From Burkholderiales bacterium RIFCSPLOWO2_12_FULL_61_40 (lineage in GTDB: Bacteria; Pseudomonadota; Gammaproteobacteria; Burkholderiales; Burkholderiaceae_C): a stretch of 37,075 nt of DNA. The stretch is taken from positions 179,510 through 216,584 of the forward strand of contig MESI01000102.1 in NCBI GenBank assembly GCA_001770935.1, written 5' to 3'. Shown here piece by piece: positions 17,268-25,456 of this stretch; the stretch's first letter is position 1, and each line of letters starts with the position of its first letter. The notes under the pieces are model-generated. The model saw nothing but the letters and a program-made list of their open reading frames with translations, made no database searches and had not been told where the DNA came from. The translations under genes and the position numbers were made by a program.

Positions 17268-18266
17268 TTAGTTGAAAGTAATGACTTGGTTGGTGGCCGC
17301 GCTTTGGGCCGCTGCGTCCGCCAAAATCTGCGCGTCCACGCCGTCTTGCACCGAGGTGCGGAAGGCGCCGCCGTTTTGCAACTGGGTGAAGAAGTGTTCA
17401 ATCTCCAGACGGTAGGCGGCTGCGTAGCGTTGCAGAAAGAAGGCTTCCGGGTTGTCCTGCTGCGTGCCCTGGGCGTTGGCCTGGGTCACTTCGCTGGGGC
17501 GGTGGTTGCCACACTGCAGCATGCCCTTCGACCCGATCACCTCAAAGCGCTGGTCGTAGCCGTAGGCGGCGCGGCGCGTGGTGTTGATCTGGCACAGCCG
17601 CCCCTTCACGGTCTTGATGGTGACGGCGGTGCAATCGAAGTCGCCAGCCTGTCCAATGGCGGGGTCCGTCAGGCAGGAGCCGGTGGCGCTCAGCCAGGCG
17701 GCCTGGTCACCGTCGCCGCACAAAATCCAGCGGAACACGTCAAAGTCGTGGATCAGCATGTCGCGAAAGATGCCGCCAGACTGCTGGATGTACTCCACCG
17801 GCGGGGCGCCGGGATCGCGGCTGGTGATGACGAGCATTTCGGGGTTGCCGATGTCGCCCCGGTCCAGGCGGGTTTTGGCCTCGTTGAAGGTGGGGTCAAA
17901 GCGGCGCTGAAAGCCAATCATGCAGGCCACGCCGGCCTGTGCCACGGCCTGGGCCACGGCATGTGCGCGTGGCGCCGACAGGTCCACCGGTTTTTCACAG
18001 AAGATGTGTTTGCGTGCGGCGGCGGCGCGGGTGATGAGATCACTGTGGGTGGTTGTTGGTGAGCAGATGGCCACCGCGTCAATGGCGGGGTCGGCCAGTA
18101 CGGTGTCGATATCCGCCGCTGCGGCGCCGACTTGCTGCGCAAGGTCGGCAGCCGCACTCGGAACAGCGTCACAGACGTATTTGAGCTTGACACCCTGCTG
18201 GGCCGCAAGGTTGGTGGCGTGGATGCGGCCTATGCGACCGGCGCCGAATACGGCAATGTGCTTCAT
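17268..18266 (-). CDS. Inositol 2-dehydrogenase, IdhA/IolG-like
   Basis: The 332-residue Gfo/Idh/MocA protein probably oxidises myo-inositol to 2-keto-myo-inositol (scyllo-inosose) with NAD+. It has the Rossmann start AVFGAGRIGRIHATNL, catalytic EKPVDLS near residue 95, IGFQRRFDPTFNEAK, GGIFRDMLIHDFDVFRW with the conserved Asp/His pair, and YGYDQRFEVIGSKG. This pattern is typical of rhizobial-type IdhA. AGGAC lies before the ATG. A predicted IolR operator lies about 83 bp upstream (18349-18364). It opens an operon with the IolX-like dehydrogenase and an RpiR regulator. A second, Bacillus-type IolG is at 21602. Confidence 0.9.
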   Translation of the reverse strand: MKHIAVFGAGRIGRIHATNLAAQQGVKLKYVCDAVPSAAADLAQQVGAAAADIDTVLADPAIDAVAICSPTTTHSDLITRAAAARKHIFCEKPVDLSAPRAHAVAQAVAQAGVACMIGFQRRFDPTFNEAKTRLDRGDIGNPEMLVITSRDPGAPPVEYIQQSGGIFRDMLIHDFDVFRWILCGDGDQAAWLSATGSCLTDPAIGQAGDFDCTAVTIKTVKGRLCQINTTRRAAYGYDQRFEVIGSKGMLQCGNHRPSEVTQANAQGTQQDNPEAFFLQRYAAAYRLEIEHFFTQLQNGGAFRTSVQDGVDAQILADAAAQSAATNQVITFN

Positions 18267-18348
18267 GAAACGTCCTGTCTCTGTAGATGGAATAGGGGGC
18301 CCGCTGTTTGCGGAGAGCTGCAGGACTATACAAAATTTTTACTAAAAA

Positions 18349-18364
18349 TGGAAATTTATTTCTA
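18349..18364. promoter_or_regulatory. Predicted IolR (RpiR-type) operator 1
   Basis: TGGAAATTTATTTCTA lies in an AT-rich gap upstream of the IdhA-like gene and downstream of the second RpiR gene. It matches the sites at 19305, 28109 and 28138; the shared form is about TRGAAATTTATTTCYA, an imperfect palindrome. That an RpiR protein binds it is inference from its recurrence only at iol promoters and at the regulator's own gene. Confidence 0.6.
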
Positions 18365-18396
18365 AAAAATGTCTTGTGAAAAAATAAATGCGGTTT

Positions 18397-19269
18397 TCAA
18401 GGGGCCACCTTGGGTGATGTGGGGCGATATGGCAGCTCCAGCGCGTAGGCCAGGGCGATAAACAGGCTCTGGACCAAGCCCATGGTGCTGGTCAAAGCCC
18501 GAAAACCGAAGGTCGAGTTGTCCTGCACGACCAGCGTGGACACGGCGTCCTTGGCCAGCGGGCTCATGCGGCTGTCGGTGATGGCAATCAGTTGAACACC
18601 CCGCGCGACGGCAAGGTTCACGGCTGCCAGCGTTTCCTCGGCGTAAGGCGCAAATGAAATGGCCACCATGACGTCACCTTGACGTACGGAACGCATCTGT
18701 CCCAGGTGCATGCTGCCCAAGCCCGACATGAGGCACACCCGTTTATCCGTGTGCTGGAGTGCATAGTCCAAGTACACCGCGACCGGAAAAGACCGGCGTG
18801 AAGCGGCAATCCAGATGCAATCCGTCTCGCGCAGCAGTTTCACCGACTTGGTGAACGCCGCGCTGTCAAGATTGGCCTCCAGTTCTTTCATGGCAGCCTG
18901 GCTGCCAGTGAGGAATTCATGGGCAATTTCGACGCTGGAGAGGCTGCCGGAACCGGACTCGATCACGTCACGAATGCGGGTGCGGTAGTTGCGGCTGGGG
19001 GCCAGCTGGCGGGTCAGCCCTTCGCGAAAGACCGCTTGCATTTCGGAAAAACCAGAGAACCCAAAATGCTTGGCAAAGCGCACCACGGCCGAGGGTTGAA
19101 CCTGGCAGTTGGCGGCCAGTTGCTGTATGCCTTCAAGGCCAATGTGGTCACGGTGCTGCTCAATATACATAGCGATCACCTTGAGCTGTTTGCTCAAGTT
19201 GTCGTATTCCGAGGTAATGCCTTCCACCAGCTGATCGACGCCGTTCTTGTTGTTGCTCTTGGGTGCCAT
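18397..19269 (-). CDS. RpiR/MurR-family transcriptional regulator (second), candidate IolR
   Basis: The 290-residue product has an RpiR helix-turn-helix domain (about 15-90, with LAANCQVQPSAVVRFAKHFGF) and a SIS domain (about 135-275, with CIWIAASRRSFPVA and ISFAPYAEETLAAV). RpiR proteins that repress iol genes are known in Proteobacteria. A copy of the shared 16-bp motif lies 36 bp upstream of the ATG, suggesting autoregulation, and another lies just past its 3' end at the IdhA-like promoter. I chose the ATG at 19269; a GTG at 19275 would add two residues. Confidence 0.9.
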   Translation of the reverse strand: MAPKSNNKNGVDQLVEGITSEYDNLSKQLKVIAMYIEQHRDHIGLEGIQQLAANCQVQPSAVVRFAKHFGFSGFSEMQAVFREGLTRQLAPSRNYRTRIRDVIESGSGSLSSVEIAHEFLTGSQAAMKELEANLDSAAFTKSVKLLRETDCIWIAASRRSFPVAVYLDYALQHTDKRVCLMSGLGSMHLGQMRSVRQGDVMVAISFAPYAEETLAAVNLAVARGVQLIAITDSRMSPLAKDAVSTLVVQDNSTFGFRALTSTMGLVQSLFIALAYALELPYRPTSPKVAP

Positions 19270-19304
19270 TGCCACAAATCTTTCAAGTGCTACGGTTGTT
19301 GTTA

Positions 19305-19320
19305 TGGAAATTTTTTTCCC
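19305..19320. promoter_or_regulatory. Predicted IolR operator 2, at the regulator's own gene
   Basis: TGGAAATTTTTTTCCC lies 36 bp upstream of the second RpiR gene. It agrees with the site at 18349 at 13 of 16 positions and is itself partly palindromic (GGAAA/TTTCC). Confidence 0.5.
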
Positions 19321-19368
19321 CTACATTTTGAATGAAAAAGAGTTTCTCATTTTGACGGCCTTGCGCTT

Positions 19369-19529
19369 AGGGCTCGTGCATGAATAAGCTGTGCATTTGG
19401 CCGTCGGATTTGGGATGCAATGCTAGGCGCAAAGCGTGCCGTGCAGCTCCGCTGCACAAGCGATTTGCAACAACGCAGTGCACCCAAATCTGGCGCGCCA
19501 AATGTGCATGTTATTTGTGCACGAGCTCT
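19369..19529. repeat. About 160-bp imperfect palindromic element
   Basis: The left half (AGGGCTCGTGCATGAATAAG, GTGCATTTGGC, GGATTTGGGATGCA) is the imperfect reverse complement of the right half (TGCACCCAAATC, GCCAAATGTGCATG, TTATTTGTGCACGAGCTCT), meeting near 19450. The right end touches the stop codon of the LacI gene. Size and symmetry resemble a MITE. A short related piece (GGGCTCGTGCA, then CAGTGCATGAA) occurs near 28051. No coding function is seen. Confidence 0.75.
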
Positions 19530-20581
19530 TAGTCCAGGTAGGGTTTGAGCCCCATGTTTTCGGCAAAGTACAGCCGGAACTCACCAGGCTTTTCCAAGGG
19601 GCTGATGGGAGGCGCCATGTCCAGGGCCGCCAGTACGTGTTGCAGTGCGCGTATGGCCTGGGTGTCTGGGTCCTGGTCTATGACGACATCCAGCACGCCC
19701 TGCTGCAGGTACTGCCGATGGTCATCCGAAATTTCGTGCGTGACCCAGCAGACTTTGTCCTGGGCATAGCGTTGCAATGCTGCCTGGATACCTGAAGAGC
19801 CGGCACCTGTGTTGTAGAGGCCCACGATCCCGCCGGGCGCATTGAGCGCCTGCTGCACGACCCAGTAACACTTGTCGGGGTCGTCATGGGTTTCTGTCGC
19901 GTCCACATCGCAGCACAGATCAGGAAACTGCGCGGCGAGCACCTCGCGGCATCCGCCGCTGCGCTCTATATGTCCCAGGTAGTCGCGTCGGCTGGACAGG
20001 ATCAGTACCCGGCCCCGCCGGTGGCACAGCCGCCCCAGCAAATAACCCGCGGTGCGGCCGGCCGCGTGGTTGTTGATGCCGACGTAGTCCGCCTGCGGCA
20101 CGTCACTGACGCGGGTCACCACCATCGCAATATGTTCGCCGCGAGCCCGGGCCGCCTGCAGTGCCTGGCGCACGGCCGGGGTGTCGGGTGCCGCCACAAT
20201 CAAGGCCTGGCGCTTGTAGCGGCGCGGCGCAAGGGCGCGCAACAGTGCAGCCTCATCCTGCTCGGGGGTGGTGACGCGGTGCACAACCAGCCGCTTGTCC
20301 AGCATCGCCACGCCGCGCTGCATGGCCAGATTCAGACGCCGGAAGAACGGCGAAGGGTTGTCTGGCAGCACGATGTCCATGTGGATCAGACCGTGCCGTG
20401 TGTCAGGCAGGACACGTGGAATGCCGAGCTGTCGCGCCGCCTGCACCACCTTTTCTCGCGACCGGGCCGATGTGGTGTCGCGCTCATTCAGCACCCGGTC
20501 CACCGTGGCGATGCTCACGCCCGCAGTAGCCGCAATCTCGGCGAATCTGGCGGTCTTTTTGCGGCGTAGTGGGGTTTCCAT
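19529..20581 (-). CDS. LacI-family transcriptional regulator
   Basis: The 350-residue product has a LacI helix-turn-helix (about 10-60, with FAEIAATAGVSIATVDRVLNERDTTS) and a periplasmic-binding-like effector domain of the Peripla_BP_4 type (about 65-345). It is divergent from the iolH-like/iolG/iolI-like operon with a clear palindrome between them, so it likely controls that operon in response to an inositol or related sugar; the effector is not known. The ATG at 20581 was chosen because an in-frame TTG at 20602 lies in the palindrome. Having one LacI and two RpiR regulators in one catabolic region is unusual. Confidence 0.9.
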   Translation of the reverse strand: METPLRRKKTARFAEIAATAGVSIATVDRVLNERDTTSARSREKVVQAARQLGIPRVLPDTRHGLIHMDIVLPDNPSPFFRRLNLAMQRGVAMLDKRLVVHRVTTPEQDEAALLRALAPRRYKRQALIVAAPDTPAVRQALQAARARGEHIAMVVTRVSDVPQADYVGINNHAAGRTAGYLLGRLCHRRGRVLILSSRRDYLGHIERSGGCREVLAAQFPDLCCDVDATETHDDPDKCYWVVQQALNAPGGIVGLYNTGAGSSGIQAALQRYAQDKVCWVTHEISDDHRQYLQQGVLDVVIDQDPDTQAIRALQHVLAALDMAPPISPLEKPGEFRLYFAENMGLKPYLD

Positions 20582-20584
20582 AAT

Positions 20585-20602
20585 TTGACGATTTTTCGTC
20601 AA
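20585..20602. promoter_or_regulatory. LacI-type operator between lacI-like gene and iolH-like operon
   Basis: TTGACGA (20585-20591) and TCGTCAA (20596-20602) form a perfect 7-bp dyad around TTTT. It lies directly upstream of the LacI-family start and 85 bp before the iolH-like ATG. Location and symmetry fit autoregulation and control of the divergent operon. Confidence 0.65.
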
Positions 20603-20687
20603 TTATCCCGCATGCGTTGGCCCAGCGCGAACCTACATTACCTGGGCCGCGCAGCGTTTGCGGTGACCACATCACCAGGAGACAAGT

Positions 20688-21590
20688 ATGAAAATTGCGT
20701 TAGACCCGTACATGATTCGCCATCTCAGCCTGGAGCAGTTGCCCGGCGCAGTGGCCGCACTGGGCTACGACCAGATTGAACTCTCGCCCCGCTCGGACTT
20801 TCTGGACTGGTGGGTCATGCCACGTGCCACCAAGGAGCGCATGGCTGGCTTCAAGACCGCCATGAAAGCCGCCGGCGTGGGCCTGGCCACCCTGCAGCCC
20901 ATGTACCGCTGGGCCAGCCCATTTGAAGACGAACGCCAGTGGGCCGTGCGCTGCTGGAAAAAGGCCATCGAGGTGTCTGTGGAGATGGGCTGCGAGCTCA
21001 TGATCTCCGAGTTTGGCCGAGGCGCATCCCCCGAGCGTTCGGTGGGGGAGCGCCCCGGCGCCAATACCAAGGAGATGTGCGAGGCTGCCTGGTTCCGCTC
21101 CATGGATGAGTTGCTACCGATCTTTGAGCGCGAAGGCCTCACGCTGTCGGTGGAGCCGCATCCTGAAGACTGGGTTGAGACCCTGCAACCGGCTGCGGAT
21201 ATCGTCAAGAACATCGGCTCCAGTGCCCTCAAGCTGTCCTACATCGCCCCGCACACCTTCTATTACGGCGACGACATGGCGGCCATGATCCGCGAGGCCG
21301 CGCCCCTGCTGGCCCATGTCCGCGTGGCCGACACCTTTAACCACAAGAAGAGCAGCCAGCTGCGCTACATCGTCAACCCGCCCGGCTCCAGCCAGGTCCG
21401 CGTGCACCAGCACCTGGACATGGGCCAGGGCGAGATCGACTGGGACATCTTCTTCGGCACCCTGGCCGAAGTGAAGTTCAACGGCGTGCTGTCTTCCTGT
21501 GTGTTCGCCTGGGAAGAGCGCGCTGACGAATCTTCCCTTTACATGCGCTCCGAGATGCAGCGCTACCTTGACAAATACCCACAACCCTAA
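20688..21590 (+). CDS. IolH-like TIM-barrel sugar phosphate isomerase/epimerase
   Basis: The 300-residue product belongs to the AP_endonuc_2/xylose-isomerase-like TIM-barrel family. It shares the pattern of Bacillus Iol[16 protein letters not shown] at the start, [46 protein letters not shown] and RYIVNPPG followed by [13 protein letters not shown] near the end. His, Glu and Asp residues in these segments are probable metal ligands. The function of IolH is not firmly established; isomerisation or epimerisation in inositol use is assumed. AGGAGA precedes the ATG. It leads an operon with iolG and an iolI-like gene. Confidence 0.85.
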   Translation: MKIALDPYMIRHLSLEQLPGAVAALGYDQIELSPRSDFLDWWVMPRATKERMAGFKTAMKAAGVGLATLQPMYRWASPFEDERQWAVRCWKKAIEVSVEMGCELMISEFGRGASPERSVGERPGANTKEMCEAAWFRSMDELLPIFEREGLTLSVEPHPEDWVETLQPAADIVKNIGSSALKLSYIAPHTFYYGDDMAAMIREAAPLLAHVRVADTFNHKKSSQLRYIVNPPGSSQVRVHQHLDMGQGEIDWDIFFGTLAEVKFNGVLSSCVFAWEERADESSLYMRSEMQRYLDKYPQP

Positions 21591-21601
21591 GGAGAAATTT
21601 C

Positions 21602-22612
21602 ATGACTTTAAACATTGGTGTGATTGGCTGCGGCATGATCGGCCGCGACCACGCCCGTCGCATCCAGCAAGTGCTCGCAGGCGCCCAGGTGGTCGCGCTG
21701 TCCGACGTGAACGCGGCCAACGCCGAGAGCGTGCGCAAGGACCTGGCTCCCCAGGCCCGCATCTACGAAACCGGCGAGGCGTTGATTGCCGCACCGGAGG
21801 TGCATGCCGTGTTGGTCACCTCCTGGGGCGCCACCCACGAGCCCTATGTGCTGGCTGCCATTGCCGCGGGCAAACCTGTCTTTTGCGAAAAGCCCCTGGC
21901 CACCACGGCCGCTGGCGCGCGCCGCATCGTGGACGCCGAAGTGGCTTTCGGTCGCCGCCTGGTGCAGGTCGGCTTTATGCGCCGCTATGACGCGGGCTAC
22001 CTCGCGCTCAAGGCCGCGGTGGAGCAACACACTGGCGCGCCCATCTTGGTGCACGCTGCCCACCGCAACCCGGCCGTGCCCGAAGCCTATGTCACGCCCA
22101 TGGCCATCCACGACACCTTGATCCATGAGATCGATGTGTTTCGCTGGCTGCTGGATGATGACTACGTCTCGGCGCGCGTGCTTTACCCGCGCAACTCCGA
22201 GCGCAGCCACACCCAGCTGCGCGACCCGCAGGTGGTGGTGCTGGAGACCGCCAAGGGCGTGCTGATCGACGTGGAAATTTTCGTCAACTGCCACTACGGC
22301 TACGACATCCAGTGCGAGGTGGTGGGCGAAGACGGCACGGCACGCCTGCCCGAGCCCATGGCCGTGGACATGCGCCTGGGTGCAAAACGACAGAGCACCA
22401 TCCTGACCGACTGGAAAGACCGGTTCGTGGCCAGCTACGACGTGGAACTGCAGGACTTCATCGCCGCCGCAAGCAAGGGCGGCGCCACAGGCCCCAGCTC
22501 CTGGGATGGTTATGCCGCTGCCGTTACCTCGGATGCCTGTGTGCAGGCGCAGGAAAGTGAAGGCCAGTCTGTGGCCATCGAACTGCCCGCCCGCCCCGCT
22601 CTCTACAAGTAA
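21602..22612 (+). CDS. iolG: myo-Inositol 2-dehydrogenase, Bacillus-type
   Basis: The 336-residue Gfo/Idh/MocA enzyme oxidises myo-inositol to scyllo-inosose with NAD+, the first step of the pathway. The match to classical IolG runs the whole length: [16 protein letters not shown] (Rossmann), [15 protein letters not shown], catalytic [10 protein letters not shown] near residue 97, [32 protein letters not shown] and [17 protein letters not shown] at the C-terminus. AAGGAGA lies before the ATG, 11 bp after the iolH-like stop. Of the three dehydrogenases in the window this is the most certain IolG. A family C repeat starts at its stop codon. Confidence 0.95.
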   Translation: MTLNIGVIGCGMIGRDHARRIQQVLAGAQVVALSDVNAANAESVRKDLAPQARIYETGEALIAAPEVHAVLVTSWGATHEPYVLAAIAAGKPVFCEKPLATTAAGARRIVDAEVAFGRRLVQVGFMRRYDAGYLALKAAVEQHTGAPILVHAAHRNPAVPEAYVTPMAIHDTLIHEIDVFRWLLDDDYVSARVLYPRNSERSHTQLRDPQVVVLETAKGVLIDVEIFVNCHYGYDIQCEVVGEDGTARLPEPMAVDMRLGAKRQSTILTDWKDRFVASYDVELQDFIAAASKGGATGPSSWDGYAAAVTSDACVQAQESEGQSVAIELPARPALYK

Positions 22613-22714
22613 TTCCATTTCCATATCCATGCGATAGGTCGTTGCCCCTCCTTGTCGTGCTAAAGCACTGCCTGCGTCGGCGCGCCTACTCTCCCATTGA
22701 TCTGAAATTGGAAT
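22612..22714 (+). repeat. About 100-bp dispersed repeat, family C, copy 1
   Basis: It begins ATTCC, ends GGAAT, and contains CCATATCCATGCGATA, CGTGCTAAAGCACTGCCTGC and CTCCCATTGATCTGAAA. A second copy at 33857-33953 is about 90% identical by eye. Short inverted ends and a GTGCTAAAGCAC palindrome inside resemble a MITE. It separates iolG from the iolI-like gene. Confidence 0.85.
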
Positions 22715-22743
22715 AAGCCCCCCTTTTTTTGAAAGACCGCACC

Positions 22744-23535
22744 ATGCGCTTTTCCCTTAGCCATATCCTGGCCCCGCGCCAATCCCCCGCCGAATTCTTC
22801 GCCATGGCCCGTGCCCTGGGCGTCACCGATGTCGAGATCCGCAACGACACGCCCAATGTGGTGGGCACGGTGTCGCCTGCCGAGGTGAAAGCCGCGGCTC
22901 AGGCCGCCGGCGTCAACCTGCTGTCCATCAACGCGCTCTATCCCTTCAACGTCTGGAACGAGGAACGCCGCGCCCAGACCGAAAAACTGGCGGCCTATGC
23001 CGCGGCATGTGGCGCGCAGGCGCTGGTCATGTGCCCCCTCAATGAGGGCGAACCAGTGGCCCAAGAAGCGCTGGTCGCTGCGCTGGCGGCCATCAAACCC
23101 ATTCTGGTCGCACACGGCATCCGGGGCCTGGTGGAGCCACTGGGCTTCCCGGTGTCCTCTTTGCGCCGCAAGGCGGACGCCATCGCTGCCATCAAGTCTG
23201 CCGGGGGGGAAGGCCTGTTCAAGCTGGTGCACGACACCTTTCACCACCACCTTGCGGGTGAGACCGATTTCTTCCCGGAGTGGACCGGCCTGGTACACAT
23301 ATCGGGAGTGGCGGACCCGGATGTATCGGTGGCGGACATGCTCGACGCACATCGGGTGCTGGTGGACCAGCGCGACCGTCTGGGCAACGTGGCACAGATC
23401 CGCGCTCTGCAAGCCGCCGGCTACAACGGCCCGTACAGTTTCGAGCCGTTTGCTACCGAGGTGCAGGAACTGGCCGATCCGCAATCTGCGCTGGACTCCA
23501 GCATGGCTTGGCTGCGCGAGCAGGTCGCTGCCTGA
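22744..23535 (+). CDS. IolI-like inosose isomerase, TIM-barrel family
   Basis: The 263-residue product is an AP_endonuc_2-type TIM barrel resembling Bacillus IolI, which interconverts 2-keto-myo-inositol and 1-keto-D-chiro-inositol. Shared features: DVEIRNDTP, LSINALYPFNVW, KLVHDTFHHHLAGE with a probable metal-binding Asp and His, LVHISGVAD, and YSFEPF with the final catalytic Glu. I chose the ATG at 22744; the ribosome site is weak, and an in-frame TTG at 22729 has none better. It follows iolG after the family C repeat, which may reduce read-through. A small hairpin lies 23 bp past the stop. Confidence 0.82.
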   Translation: MRFSLSHILAPRQSPAEFFAMARALGVTDVEIRNDTPNVVGTVSPAEVKAAAQAAGVNLLSINALYPFNVWNEERRAQTEKLAAYAAACGAQALVMCPLNEGEPVAQEALVAALAAIKPILVAHGIRGLVEPLGFPVSSLRRKADAIAAIKSAGGEGLFKLVHDTFHHHLAGETDFFPEWTGLVHISGVADPDVSVADMLDAHRVLVDQRDRLGNVAQIRALQAAGYNGPYSFEPFATEVQELADPQSALDSSMAWLREQVAA

Positions 23536-23558
23536 GATTCAGGTAGTTTCCAGGGGTA

Positions 23559-23612
23559 GGAAGGCCTTGCCTTCCTGGGGCGCGCGGCTTTTTTTGCAAA
23601 GCCCGCGCGCGA
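23559..23612 (+). terminator. Probable terminator after the iolH-iolG-iolI operon
   Basis: GGAAGGC-CTT-GCCTTCC (23559-23575) is a perfect 7-bp hairpin. It is followed by a second structure, GCGCGCGGCTTTTTTTGCAA with CCCGCGCGC, which carries a run of seven T. Together they fit an intrinsic terminator. Confidence 0.5.
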
Positions 23613-23675
23613 GCATCACCCGCGCCCAACGCGCACGCTGGCCTCGTTACGCGAAGGTTCAAGCATTCAATCGGC

Positions 23676-23728
23676 ATGTAGCCCCCGTATTCATTGCGTA
23701 AACAGCTATCACATTGATAGCAAAAGTC
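23676..23728 (+). repeat. Dispersed palindromic repeat, family A, copy 4
   Basis: GTAGCCCCCGTATTCATTGCG then AACAGCTATCACATTGATAG and CAAAAG match the family A core. It is part of a gene-free stretch from 23536 to 24414. Confidence 0.75.
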
Positions 23729-24005
23729 GGCGTCGGCTTCCAGGTACAAAGCGGCAGGTACTGGAGGCACTGACGCGCCAGGCGTCAAATTAATCCGAAC
23801 TTCCGAACTTCCGAACTTTCCAACTTCCGGTCCCCACTCCCCCCAGCCCCCTCGCCCCGCCGGGCGAGGGGGAGCTCAACAGCCGAATTTGGTGGTGGTG
23901 CGCCGACTACGGAATTACGGGCGGGGCGTTGCCAATGGTGTTGGTGGGTGAAGATTTTGCGCAGGCGGTCGTAGGTATATCCGCGTCCTTGGCGCGCGCA
24001 AGGCT

Positions 24006-24111
24006 GGCGGCTGCGCGCCAGCAGCCATGGCAGGTTTCAATTCCATGCCGGTGAAGTGGTCAGCGTGGATCGTGAGGCGGCTGCGCGCCAGCAGCAATGG
24101 CTGGGTTCAAT
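24006..24111 (+). repeat. Two 36-bp direct repeats with a 34-bp spacer, CRISPR-like geometry
   Basis: GGCGGCTGCGCGCCAGCAGC at 24006 and at 24076 begin two 36-bp units (to 24041 and 24111) that differ at three positions. Each has a GCTGC/GCAGC stem around GCGCCA and ends TTCAAT. The 34-bp interval matches the spacer length of the array at 1-3941, and both share GCCAGCA and ATGGC. However, the tail reads TTTCAAT, not ATTGAAAC, so the polarity is wrong for a simple derivative of that array. Confidence 0.45.
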
Positions 24112-24238
24112 GGCAAACCAGGTGCGGGTGACGGCGAGAGAGGGCTTAGCTGAACTGGGCGTGTTTATTCGGACTCGCGGCCGCGCAGCTGGCCGCCGTT
24201 GGCACGCCTGGGCAGAGCCGTTGACTACGACCCCATGC

Positions 24239-24268
24239 AAAAAGCCCAGGCACCGCAAAGCCCTGGGC
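24239..24268 (-). terminator. Probable terminator after the inositol ABC transporter operon
   Basis: On the minus strand GCCCAGG pairs with CCTGGGC around a 10-base loop and is followed by TTTTT. It lies about 150 bp past the stop of the permease gene, in the right direction to end that transcript. Confidence 0.55.
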
Positions 24269-24414
24269 AACATTTCTCTAGTGATTGCGTATTCGGCGCG
24301 AAGCCACCAAATCGGCTGTTGAGCTCCCCCTCGCCCGGCGGGGCGAGGGGGGTGGGGGGAGTGGGGGAAGGAAGTCCGGAGGCCCGGAAGTTCGGAAGTC
24401 GGAAGTTCAGAAGT

Positions 24415-25434
24415 TCAGACCCGTTTTTTCTTGTTGCGGTATTGGTCAGCGATCACGGCCGCCACGATGATGGCGCCCTTGACCATCTCCTGGTAATACG
24501 CGTCGATGCGGATGAAGGTGAAGCCGGACGTCATCACGCCCAGGATCAGCACACCAATCACCGTGCCGGTGATCCGGCCTACGCCCCCCACGAGTGAGGT
24601 GCCGCCAATCACCACGGCGGCAATGGCGTCCAGTTCGTACATGACCCCCATGCCGGACTGGCCTGAAATGGCGCGCGCTGCGGTCACCGTGCCGGCAATG
24701 CCGCTGAGCAAACCGGCGATGGCGTAAATCCAGATCAGGTGCCGGTTGACATTGATGCCGGACACCCGTGCCGCCTGGCGGTTGGCGCCGATGGCGTAGG
24801 TGTATTTGCCAAAACGGGTGTAGCGCAAAACGATGTGAAAAACGACGGCGATTGCCAAAAAGATCACCACCGGGTTGCCGCCTTCACCGAGCCAGGCGAA
24901 GTCGTCCGTGAGCATGCTGACCGGCATGCCGCCGGTAAACCACTTGGCAAAGCCGCGGGCCGCCACCATCAGCCCCAGCGTGGCAATAAACGGGGGAATG
25001 CCGGTCATGGCAATCAAAGACCCGTTGAGCGCCCCTGCGATCAAGCCCACCAAGATACCGGCCATGAGCGGCCAGAACACATGCAAGTTGGTCAGCTCCG
25101 GGAAGATGGCGCGTGGGAAGTCTGAAACCTGGGCCAGGCTGGCCGACACCACGGCCGCCGCCGCCACCACGGAGCCCGACGAGAGGTCGATACCGCCGGT
25201 AATGATGACCAGGTTCACCCCGATGGCAATGATGCCAATCACGGACATTTGCAAAATGATGATCTTCAGTCGTTCCAGGTTGAACATGAAACTTTGGTCG
25301 TTGAGGTACCAGCCAATGGCCTCAAAAAACACGCAGATGCCAAGAAGCACCAGAAAGATGCTGAACTCAGGCGGGAGTTTCAGCGTGGGTTTTGCGATGG
25401 AGTGCATCGTCTTGGGAACAGAGGTGGTGTTCAT
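24415..25434 (-). CDS. iatP: Inositol ABC transporter, permease protein
   Basis: The 339-residue inner-membrane protein of the RbsC/BPD_transp_2 family has about 8-10 hydrophobic segments, starting near residue 25 (FSIFLVLLGICVFFEAIGW). It carries ITGGIDLSSGSVVAAAA and ANRQAARVSGINVNRHLIW, the loop that contacts the ATPase, and GTSLVGGVGRITGTVIGVLILG near the end. It follows the ATPase gene by 22 bp and ibpA on the same strand. Next to iol genes, with an inositol-type binding protein, the substrate is most probably myo-inositol. The last codons overlap the right arm of an inverted repeat. Confidence 0.9.
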   Translation of the reverse strand: MNTTSVPKTMHSIAKPTLKLPPEFSIFLVLLGICVFFEAIGWYLNDQSFMFNLERLKIIILQMSVIGIIAIGVNLVIITGGIDLSSGSVVAAAAVVSASLAQVSDFPRAIFPELTNLHVFWPLMAGILVGLIAGALNGSLIAMTGIPPFIATLGLMVAARGFAKWFTGGMPVSMLTDDFAWLGEGGNPVVIFLAIAVVFHIVLRYTRFGKYTYAIGANRQAARVSGINVNRHLIWIYAIAGLLSGIAGTVTAARAISGQSGMGVMYELDAIAAVVIGGTSLVGGVGRITGTVIGVLILGVMTSGFTFIRIDAYYQEMVKGAIIVAAVIADQYRNKKKRV

Positions 25435-25456
25435 GTCAGTGTCTCTCTCTCTTCAG

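Larger units (their letters stand above)
23793..24418. mobile_element. Gene-free segment bounded by about 110-bp inverted repeats
   Basis: The left arm (about 23793-23905) has three tandem copies of TTCCGAAC-like octamers, then CACTCCCCCCAGCCCCCTCG, a CGCCGGGCGAGGGGGAGCTC hairpin, and CAACAGCCGAATTTGGTGG. The right arm (about 24291-24418) carries the same elements in reverse, ending in TCGGAAGT-type repeats that run into the 3' end of the permease gene. The 385 bp between hold two CRISPR-like repeats, a minus-strand terminator-like hairpin, and no credible gene. Arms and size suggest a non-autonomous element or the remains of one; no transposase is present. Confidence 0.65.

Noticed and set aside
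23536..24414. A small gene in the long gap between the iolI-like gene and iatP
   Set aside because: Short open frames there lack ribosome sites and recognisable sequence; the stretch is made of repeats and hairpins.
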